Positions 48,211 to 57,408 of a DNA stretch of 64,000 nt are shown here, one piece after another. A model generated the notes under the pieces. That model saw nothing but the letters and a program-made list of their open reading frames with translations. It searched no databases and was not told the origin of the DNA. This DNA comes from Chloromonas sp. AAM2 (Eukaryota > Chlorophyta > Chlorophyceae > Chlamydomonadales > Chlamydomonadaceae): NCBI GenBank assembly GCA_004335635.1, contig QAXH01005595.1:52108-116107 (forward strand), given 5' to 3'. The translations under genes and the position numbers were made by a program. Position 1 is the stretch's first letter. Each line of letters opens with the position of its first letter.

Positions 48211-51200
48211 ATGTTGGTTCTCTTTGAGACCGCAGCTGGTTTTGCCTTGTTTAAGGTGCTAAACAAGGGCAAAATCGAGAATTCGGAGGTGAGCGCCGCC
48301 CCCCTCGCGCCGGGATGCACTGGGCTTCTGCATCCGGGCTGACGCATGAGCTACACGCTGTGCTTGCTGTAGGACCTTTACGATGACTTCGCTTCGCTTG
48401 AGGCGGCGCAAAAGGTGCGTGTCGGCTAGCCGGCATTGTTGTAGCCTGACCGCCCTCGCTCACCATGGTCCTGATTGCTCCGCAGATGGTGAAGCTGAAG
48501 GCGTTCTCTAAGTTCGAGAACACAACAGAGGCTTTGGCGGCTGCATGCGCGCTCGTCGATAGCAAGCTCAGCAAACGTAAGGGTTTTTGCATGCGATGGC
48601 TTCTGATGCCCATCTGGCTCTGGGCTAACTCTGTCTGGTGTGCTCCTCTTGCAGCCTTGAAGAAGTTCTTGAAAAAACAGTGTGTGGATGAGGAACTGGC
48701 TGTCATTGATAAGAAGCTCGGAGGTCTTGTGCAAGAAAAGCTTGGCATCCCATGTGTGTTCAGGTGAGGAGGTACCACTGCTCAGGTCTTGCATGCATTC
48801 CTGGAAGGCACCAGTTGTTTCAACAATATTGTTTGTGCTGATGTGTTGCAGCAATGGCGTTTTGGAGCTGATGCGGGGCATCAGAAGCCAACTGCAAGGC
48901 TTGATCAGGTGAGAAACCTGATCAATCGGTGTTTGCCAGAAGCCTTTGAGGCATGTATTCCGAGAATCTGTTTATATGATTGTTATCAAACCGATGTCAT
49001 CTTGTTTCGCGTCGCAGCGGATTGTCCGGACACGACTTGAAGCCTATGTCGCTGGGTCTATCGCACAGCCTTTCTCGCTACAAGCTGAAGTTCAGCCCTG
49101 ACAAGGTTCGTACGCTGGTGCCAGCCTCGAACAGCCCCTGCGATGGGTCCCGGTCAGCTCGGCGGCGCAGCGCACGTGCTTATCTTGCATGGACAGCCTA
49201 CTGACGCATGGCTCCTCCTGTGCCTATGCAGGTGGATACCATGATCGTGCAGGCCATTGGTCTGTTGGACGATTTAGATAAGGAACTCAACACGTATGCC
49301 ATGCGTGTGCGGGAGTGGTATGGCTGGCACTTCCCAGAAATGACCAAGATTGTTGCGGACAATGTTGCGTACGCCAAGGCAGTTAAGCTCATGGGCACGC
49401 GTGATGCAGCAGCCTCCACTGACTTCTCAGGCATCTTGGAAGAGGAGGTGGAGCAGCGTGTCAAGGATGCAGCTGTCATCTCCATGGGCACGGAAATCTC
49501 AACAGAGGACTTGGTGAGGACACAAACTAAACTAGCGTACAAATCAGCTGGCACTGTGGGACGTCGCCACATGCATGCATGCATGCGCTCGGCCGGCTGC
49601 ACATCACACCACAAGCGGACATGCCCCAGTCAGCAGCTGCAAAGGAGATACATGAGGCACGGCTGCTGCAATCGCTGCAGATGAGCAAGTATGAAAAGAG
49701 CAGTCAGCAGGGTTCACATGGACAACGGCCGGTAACTCTGGCCATGTCAACTCCGGTGACCAAACAGACATGCGCTTGCTAACATGTCTAACGATGGTGT
49801 GATGCATGCTCGTCGTGTGTTGCATGCAGATGAACATCCGGGATCTGTGTGACCAAGTCATTGACTTGTCGGAGTACCGTGCACAGCTATTCGACTACTT
49901 GAAGAGCCGGATGATGGCCATTGCACCCAACCTCACGGTGTTGGTTGGCGAGTTGGTTGGAGCTCGGCTCATTGCACATGCAGGGTCCCTGATCAACCTC
50001 GCCAAGCAGCCAGCCAGCACAGTTCAGATTCTTGGGGCTGAGAAGGCGCTCTTCAGGTGCGACACACATGGTGGAATAGCATTGCCGGGACGCACGACCT
50101 GTAGCTAAGTGCACATGTATCAATGTGGGTGTCTGGCGGGGTGCAAAGCATCTCTTGTCATTTGGATTGCATGGCTTTTCATTGTAATTGTCATGCATGG
50201 ATAGTCTTGTTTCGGGACAGCTTACCTGCTCTCAGTTTGGATCTGGGTTTAGGTTCATAACACAGGGAGCACAAGCGCGGTGCAGGCTTTGCTATCAGCA
50301 CCATCATGCCTGTCATTTGTTGCAGCCTGGTGCAGTCATGCATGCAGATCGGCCCAGCCACACCCAGGTCTACGCACAAACCATGCATGTCTTGTTATGC
50401 CACAGGGCACTGAAGACCAAGCACGAGACGCCCAAGTACGGCCTCATCTACCACGCCTCCCTCATCGGGCAGAGTGCACCCAAGTTCAAGGGCAAAATTT
50501 CGCGAGTTCTGGCGGCTAAATGCTCGCTGGCCATCCGAGTGGATGCATTGGGGGACAGCGCGGACGCAAGCATAGGCTTGGAGGCACGCAGCAAGGTGAA
50601 TTTGCGTTCTGGAACGATATCTCGCATGACATGGCTGCACACGGCGGAGTCGTCTGTTGAGATGGAGTGCTGTCAACTCTCGTCAGTCCTCTTGAATTGC
50701 GTTTGAACTGAGCCTGTTGGTTGGTGTGAAGGCAGCATGGATGCTGGCATTTGGGAACAAATGGCGCAAATGCCGAGCCTGCTGCTTGAGTCTGGGCAGG
50801 CAGCATTGGACAAATGGGCGTGTGGATGTCAGTTCTCAAGGTTGGTCATGCATGAATGCATGCAGGTTGAGGCTCGGATGCGGCAGTTGGAAGGGCGTCA
50901 GTTGGCGGTTGAGGGTGCCAAACCCAAGGGCAAGGAGCAGCCCGTCAAGTACGACAAAACCAAGCAGGGAGGGGCCAATGGCGCGCTAGCGGCTGTGCCT
51001 AAGGCGTACAATGCGGATGCGGATGTGCCGGCTGCGGCGGAGGCTGCCCCTGAAGAGAAGAAGAAGGTGAGCGTCAGGATTGCGGTGCACGGCATACATG
51101 CACAAAGAACATATGTGCCTTGAGTTGCATTTCCATAATTTTGTTGATGTAGTGCAGTGTCATGGTCAGAGTCATTCTAATCAATTTAGTGTACTGGCGT

Positions 51201-51771
51201 GACTTTGCCCAGAGTAGTCATGACTTTGCCACACCCCTGCAGAAGAAGGACAAGAAGCGTGAGGCAGCCGAAGTGGATGGGGTTGCGGATGGGAATGGGG
51301 AAGCGGAGAAGAAGACAAAAAAGAAGAAGGTGAGACGTCTAGGCTGTGGCTTTGCTCTGCGGGGAAAGGCAGTGTCACGTGCTGATTCAGCTGCAGAGCC
51401 AGACAGAGCAAGGGCCAGTGGCATTGGACAGCCTGGTGGCTCGGGTGGTAGTTTGCACCTCCCATGCTTGTCTGTGATGTATGATTGGCATTCACGGTGT
51501 GCTCACGCAGAAGGACAAGGAGGCGGCAGCAGCGGAACCCGCGGCGGAAGAACCAGCCAAGAAAAAGAAGGTGCGGCCTTTTGATGGCCCTGGTTTTCCA
51601 TGCACTGCTCAATCAAATTGCAGCACACATGACCGCCTGGTCTTCTGTCAACAGACTGTGCTAAACCTTTCTTTGACTTCACTGTACCCGAGCAGACTGT
51701 CTGAACAATTCTGTGCGCCTTTGTTGTGTCTGCAGAAGAAGGAGAAGAAGCCAGCGGAGGACTCGGACTAG
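48211..51771 (+). CDS. NOP58: Nucleolar protein NOP58 (NOP5), box C/D snoRNP core
   Basis: Thirteen exons: 48211-48288, 48373-48414, 48486-48576, 48655-48763, 48852-48908, 49018-49105, 49232-49513, 49830-50056, 50406-50595, 50866-51066, 51243-51329, 51511-51570 and 51736-51771, 515 aa, within the family's normal size. The N-terminus [20 protein letters not shown] is typical of NOP5NT. The NOSIC/coiled-coil region includes [12 protein letters not shown]. The Nop domain carries [20 protein letters not shown], then [13 protein letters not shown] and [19 protein letters not shown] tail follows. In the family NOP58 binds fibrillarin and box C/D guide RNAs and is needed for rRNA 2'-O-methylation. 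The last four exons are short, Lys-rich and all bounded by phase 0 introns. No clear box C/D snoRNA was seen in its introns by eye. A TGTAA lies 385 bp past the stop. Confidence 0.96.
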
Positions 51772-52155
51772 GCAGTTCTGACTATGACAGGCCTTCATGA
51801 CGCCTAGTGGCAAGCAATGCATTTTTTAAGCGCCTGCGAGCAAATTGACAAACAGATGGCCCAGGATTGAGTGCTGCAGTGGGTCAGAAGGCTGACTGCA
51901 TGCCACTGGGCCAACGTGCATGTTGCGAGTGGGATTGTATTATGTGACGATTGTTTTTGACTAGTGCGTAGGTAGATATTTATAGGACCACGCTGGTTGA
52001 CAAACTCATCGAGCTGGTCGCGGGTGTATGATGTTGAGTAGAACGCTTCTTAGGATAGACATGTAGGCATGTTTTGTGTAGTACGGCGTTCCGCTGCTTA
52101 GCGTGGTTCAGATTGATGGGTTTTGATTGCGAGACGTTTGCGACACACTGCTCGT

Positions 52156-52160
52156 TGTAA
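52156..52160 (+). terminator. Possible NOP58 polyadenylation signal TGTAA
   Basis: TGTAA is the usual polyadenylation motif of chlorophyte algae. This is the first one seen after the NOP58 stop codon, at 385 bp. Confidence 0.35.
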
Positions 52161-52245
52161 CTGCAGCTTCGCACTGGGCACCACGCGCAGCTTAGTTATA
52201 ACTAGATGCAGTGGCTAAAAAAACATTAGGCCGTGCTAGTATTAG

Positions 52246-52300
52246 AAGGAGGGAGGCCACACCAGGAAGTACGTTCACGCAAATGCACTGCTACTCGCAT
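52246..52300. repeat. Dispersed repeat family 3, copy 1
   Basis: AAGGAGGGAGGCCACACCAG continues GAAGTACG and later CTGCTACTC. It matches 56612-56675 with a small insertion. Confidence 0.55.
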
Positions 52301-52402
52301 GTAAAGGGATATCTGGCCGTGTTAGCAAGGCCTGGTGTGTTCCTTGTGGCTACCACCCACGTGTGTCATGCTAGTCAGTTGTCGGGACTGCAACAATGTT
52401 GG

Positions 52403-52461
52403 TTCACAAGAGGGGAGGGATTCCAATCCGTCCAACCTACATGTGATGGGGATTGCGACAC
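52403..52461. repeat. Dispersed repeat family 1, copy 3
   Basis: TCACAAGAGGGGAGGGATTC leads into CAATCCGTCCAACCTACATG and TGATGGGGATTGCGACAC. It differs from copy 2 at a handful of positions. Confidence 0.8.
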
Positions 52462-52915
52462 TTTGGTTGGATTGGTTCAGAGTTGTGTTCCTACCTGCAA
52501 ACGGTACCTCCTGCGTGCAAACAGTTGGTGATGTTAAGTGCCCATAGCCCAGACTGTGTAGACCGGCCGGATCAGCATGCTGAGCCCACAGGGCACCAGA
52601 AAAGCCCACAAGCAATATGCGGAATTTAGTCAGTTCGTGCACTTAGTTCTTACTATCACCACGCCAAGGTGAACGTGAACTTGTTTACGGACATCTAGCT
52701 CGAAGAGGAGTGAAACAAACCCACCTAGACTGGGGCAATCGCTTGTTAACAGTGATATTCACAACACAATGGCCTGGTTCAGTACTCCATGGCTACAAGG
52801 TGGGCCCCACCCTTGATCCTTGATATCTGAACATAGTCCCTTCACACGGCATTGTCTTGTAGCAATGCTGGCTGCGACAGACTGGAATGAATGGTGTATC
52901 GGTCCGAATTCTCAA

Positions 52916-52970
52916 TCACACGAGGGGAGGGACTCCAACCCGTCCGACCTACATGTGAAGGGGGTGGCTT
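52916..52970. repeat. Dispersed repeat family 1, copy 4
   Basis: TCACACGAGGGGAGGGACTC leads into CAACCCGTCCGACCTACATG and TGAAGGGG. It diverges after that point. Confidence 0.8.
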
Positions 52971-53300
52971 GACCCATCTCAATAAACTGGTTCAACTATA
53001 CCGACAGCCTGTTGCAGCAGCACACTGGGTGATCGGGGGAACTCGCACAGAGGCAACTCCTGTCAAGCGGTCCGGACCGACGATGGTGTGAGTCATGAAT
53101 CCGCTTAAATCATAAATCTATCCCAACAAGGAGGCACCACACACCATAATAGGATGAATGTTTCATACAGTGCGCAACACCCTCCTCCCCTTGCCAAAGC
53201 CCTTCCCACATGCTCTGTAACTAGCAAAGCACATCGCCAAGCGGCTGTGCGGTTCATGTGCCCGGCTGAAGAGGATGGAGTTGCTTTTTGTTGCTCGCCT

Positions 53301-55597
53301 CTATGCCGAGTCTCCCTTGGGCACCTCCTTGTTGCACACAGGGCACACCTGCGGGCGTGAACAGGTGGAACACAGACTGGGCGTGCAGGAGGATTGGGCA
53401 ACCAGGAGAGGCACTGTTTATGGTTGGACACTCAATGGCGTGCTTCTTTCGATATGGCATGAGACTAGACTTGGCATGAAGTGACCACGTTTGCCCGGCC
53501 TGTGCTGCACTTGAGCACGGCGTGAATGTGCGCAAGGCGCAAACAACGGCAACACAAAAGGACTGAGTGGTCCCTCAGCTTTCAACCCAATCCCTTCCCA
53601 AAGCAACTTGTGTCCACGCATGGCCTGTTATCGCACACCGCTCTGTCCACTTGCCTTGTTGATTGCCAGCCACTGCGCCGCGCACTCCTGGTGGTACACA
53701 TGGCGGCAGGGCAGCGGCGTCACCTCGTCATCGCCCTCAAACTCAACCTGGCAGATGCAGCACCTGCACCAGCAGTTGTATTGCCATTGTTACTTGTATT
53801 TTGTTGGCTTGTTGCACTTAGCCTTGTAATTGACAGCACACGTGCATGTTTTGTAAGCCTGGCTATGTGCCAGTCTGATGTGGCACAAGTGACGACCGAA
53901 AGGTGGCTGTCGCTCAGCACAGCTGAGTAAGGTGTGCAGAGGGGCCGAGGCAGGGGGGGTGGGGGTTCACCTGTCGCATGCGTGTGTGCTCTCTGCACGC
54001 GCTTGTGTGTAGGAGAGGACGGGCAGGGCGGCGATGGCTGCGGCCGGCAGGCCCTTGCTTACATGGCCCGCCACCTCGCCCAGGGTAGTGAGATCCTGCA
54101 CAAAACATACAGACAGTCCGCGTGTTTGTTGGAGGGTAGATTCTGATGTTCTAGTCTTGGCCAAGCAAAACATGCCTTTGGTCATGGTGGTCAGGCCCTG
54201 GACAACGAACACACCCACCCTGCAACAAAGTACACACAGCGTAGGTGGCGCTGGTTCTTACCTCCCTGCTGTGTCCATGAGCTGCTTGACCTGTCCTTCC
54301 CCATTACACCCTCTCGTTTTGTCCAACGGAAGTACGCATGTTCCTTCCCTATTCTTGACCTTGCCCTAGATCTAGGTACTGTATCCTTCTTTGCCCATCA
54401 GCTTGTTGACCTTTCCTTTTCCGAGGCTGCCTGGCCTTCTATTCCTCAACATTACAGACATGTCATCCTTCTTTAGGGGTGGTTCTTGCAGCATGCTCTG
54501 GGCGACCGTAGCGATACTTGATGCACACACAGCCTGGGGCGTGAGAAGATAAACGAATAAATAGCGTGGTATACAGCCACCTGGACTGGGCTTCAATACG
54601 TACAGCCACAGTACATTGCCAGAGGCTGACGTGCGCACTGTGCAGTGTGTGTGGGCTAAGCATCAGCTTGCACTTGACACACCTCGTATCCCAGTGCCTC
54701 TGTGTCACCATCTTCTATCTCCTGATTCAGATTGTCCACGTCTGCAACGAGCATGCATGTGCACCAACAGTCAGCATGCAAGGGCATGCTGGAAGGAACT
54801 CAGTACCTGCCCTGCACGTGTTGACACTGATATGCATGCACGCATGGTTTGCAGCATGACTCATGCCAGAGTGCACGAGCCACACCATAGTGTCAGGTTA
54901 CACTCAATGCTCCAACGTCCTGTAATAGACATGGCGGGCTCCAAACAATTGGTGTAAAGTGCATGGATGCTTCCGTGTAAATCACCATGCTGTGGCCATG
55001 TATAATGAAAGTCATGCGAGCACCCACCCAGTCCTTGCGCTGCGTACATCTGCCTCCAGTTCTCCATCTGCTCCTCATGCTGCAAACGGCGAGCAAACTC
55101 TTCATCCGTGAGGTTGTCAGGGTCCTCTGCCTGATCAGCAGCAGGTTGAGCTGGCTCCGCCTGGTGCCTGCAGTGTTTCATACAAGTTCAAGAGGCATGG
55201 CTGGATACGAATACATGGCACGAAGCCCCATGTATGACGTCATGCATGACGCCCCACTCACGCCACAAGCCTTGATGACTGGACTTGAAGAAGGTATAGC
55301 GCACGCTCTTGCTCTTGGAGAATCCTTGCCAACGCCAAGTCGTCGTCCTGCAAGAAGTGCTTTGTGTTGTGGCTAGTCCAGCTGTTGCGAAGGGTTTCTC
55401 GTTCATGCAAATCCCATCTCCACGCTCTGTTCCACGCATGGCTCGCTGACCTGCAAGTTTCGTTTTGGGCTTGTCGTTTCCGCAGGCTGCCTGTTGCCGG
55501 AGGCTGGCTTGCTGTGGCTACCCGGGCTTGTGGGGACGCCAGGGCTGGCCGGCATCGCGTCCTGTGCCACCTTGTCGCGAGGGGAGAAGATGTCCAT
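53301..55597 (-). CDS. BIG BROTHER-like RING-H2 E3 ubiquitin ligase
   Basis: Exons: 55597-55451, 55347-55262, 55167-55028, 54741-54683, 54533-54411, 54095-53971, 53763-53655 and 53348-53301, 278 aa in continuous phase. The start is MDIFSPRDK. Two Leu-Ala-Arg-Leu-Gln helices follow in separate exons (DDDLALARILQEQERA and LTDEEFARRLQHEEQMENW), then DLTTLGEVAGHVSKGLPAAA, the conserved segment before the RING in BIG BROTHER proteins. The RING-H2 is CCICQVEFEGDDEVTPLPC, then RHVYHQECAAQWLAINK and VCPVCNKEV, C3H2C3 with all eight ligands. In plants this family limits organ size by ubiquitinating growth regulators; in an alga the substrate is unknown. The intron inside the RING (53349-53654) has a GC donor. 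Exon 54741-54683 is only 59 bp and acidic. Confidence 0.88.
53349..53654 (-). other. GC-AG intron inside the RING domain
   Basis: On the minus strand the exon ends AACAAG and the intron begins GCAAGT, an ideal GC-donor context. Splicing in phase 0 to the acceptor CCCGCAG gives LAINKVCPVC, the correct RING spacing. Confidence 0.85.
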
Positions 55598-56218
55598 TTG
55601 AGCGTCGGCAGTACCTGCAACCAGGACTGCTCCTTACCCACGCAATCAATACCCGCACAGCTGTCAGCGTCCAAGGCTCACGTGCGTGTCCAGGGTTGTT
55701 TCAGAGCCGTTGCAGCTCTGACGCCCTCAAATATTTCAGTAGCCCTGTTACAGTCTCAACATGAAAGGAGCAACGTGTGCCATCATGGTGCGCTGGCAGC
55801 AGATGATCAAGCCTTTTGCGGGCTTGCCCAGCGACAGTCACGCCTGACAGGGTACGCCAGGGTATGGTTGCCAGTTCTGGGACAGGTTTCAGGAACAACA
55901 CTGGAGCCAGTGTGGCAACAGGGACACCGTGGAAACAAGGTTCATGCCAGAGTTGCAATTCCCACATGCGTTTCCATTGTCAGAGGGAGCGCCTCCAAAG
56001 AGAGAGGGCTGGAAACAGGCTGTGGGGCGTCTACGCGCGCAGCACACGAGCATGCTGAAGAGAGTCAGGCAACTGGAGCACTTGGTGGCGACTTACATTA
56101 CCGAGTTTTGAGGCCTAGACCCTGGCTGGACGTGTACCAGTTCAGACATCAACAACACACCTCAGTCTCACACCACACTGTTGCAGACAGAATACCAACC
56201 ATCTCAGGCGTCCACAGT

Positions 56219-56292
56219 ACCCTGTTATCACACTGGCTCCAGTGCCATTCTTGGGAATTGAAATTGTCCCACAACTGGCAAACATCTTTTGT
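56219..56292. repeat. Dispersed repeat family 2, copy 3
   Basis: It runs ACCCTGTTATCACACTGGCT, then CCAGTGCCATTC, then CACAACTGGCAAACATC and a T-rich end. It aligns with 32417-32484. Confidence 0.7.
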
Positions 56293-56611
56293 TTTTTTAG
56301 GGCTGGTAGAACTCATCAGGGCTGTTAAAGCTCATGCCTGCAGGGGATGCCTCCTCTTCTCAGCCCGTGGCTGTCAGTGAAAAGCAGCAAGGCGCATGAC
56401 AGAACCTCGGGACTACCAGCGTGATGCATGCCTTGTCAAGGGTCTCTGTGACGGTGAGGCACCCGACCTGTCTTGCCACACTGTTGGTCTATGGCAACTA
56501 CTCATAGGCATTGTGGCATGCGTGCCTGTGAAGAGAGTTGTAGACCGCACCGATTGCCCGACAAAGCACAACTCTGAGTCAGCATCATATCATAAAACCA
56601 ATGAACTGTTT

Positions 56612-56675
56612 CAAGGAGGGAGTGCACACCAGGAAGTGCTGACGATTGCCAGCAACTGTTACTGCTACTCATGGT
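56612..56675. repeat. Dispersed repeat family 3, copy 2
   Basis: CAAGGAGGGAGTGCACACCA continues GGAAGTGC, later CTGCTACTC. It matches 52246-52300. Confidence 0.55.
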
Positions 56676-57408
56676 GCATGGGCCGCTTCATACACCACGC
56701 TGCGAGCTTTCCGTTGCCATGATGAACTCCCTGTCAACTCTTCTGTCCAGCAGGTGAAGGCAGCAGATCAAAATCTCACAGCAGTGTGTAATTAGGGCCA
56801 AAGAATAAAACGTTTCCCGCAGTCTGCATATATTCATCTCATCACCACTGCACGGTTCTGTTCAGTTGACTGTGTACTAACTGTGTGGCCATGCCACTGC
56901 CCCAGTACATGGCCTCGGATGCATCTTTCAGCTTTTGGTCATTGAACAGTTCGGTGTATATAGCCAACGCGAAGAGGGCAATTGTTTGAAACCCTGGCTG
57001 CAATCAAAAGCCTGGCTGCTGATGCACACCCTGATTTTCCCGTGGACATCTGCTTCTGCGCCTGCCCCTGCTTGGCACAACAGTAATACTCTCATCGCAA
57101 AGAAACAGCACTGTTAATTGAGAGCACAACAGTTCTTCAGGCGCAGCAAGCATAACAGCAACCAAGGGCCTGCAACCTCTTAAATAGCCAGATCGGCCAA
57201 GCCACCGACAGGCAACTTCTTAAGGCTATCCATGACCTTCCATGGTCTGATGAATGTCTGAATACAACGTCTGCCAGATATACCGGGCCTGTCTGCTGAC
57301 CAGGCTGGTAGTGTCAGGTGCCAAGCCAGCCTGGAATCTTCGGAGATGCTGATGCCATTGCCTTCAGTTTGCGTGTTCTCTGCTCAACACTCTGTGAGAG
57401 CAAGCAGC

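Larger units (their letters stand above)
51772..53300. other. Convergent intergenic region between NOP58 and the RING gene
   Basis: This is the most repeat-rich gap of the window, with family 3 at 52246-52300 and family 1 at 52403-52461 and 52916-52970. No gene was recognised. Confidence 0.55.
55598..57408. other. Intergenic between mTERF (3' end) and the RING gene (5' end)
   Basis: It contains the RING gene promoter and repeat copies at 56219-56292 and 56612-56675. A 338-codon plus-strand open frame (55364-56380) overlaps antisense to real RING exons and is not a gene. Confidence 0.5.

Noticed and set aside
48289..51735. Intronic box C/D snoRNAs in NOP58
   Set aside because: Host introns of this gene often carry snoRNAs, but no intron shows a box C (RTGATGA) paired with a terminal box D (CTGA) at suitable spacing by eye.
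55364..56380. 338-codon plus-strand open frame
   Set aside because: It runs antisense across the first exons of the RING-H2 gene, which have splice signals and family motifs. No domain was seen in this frame.
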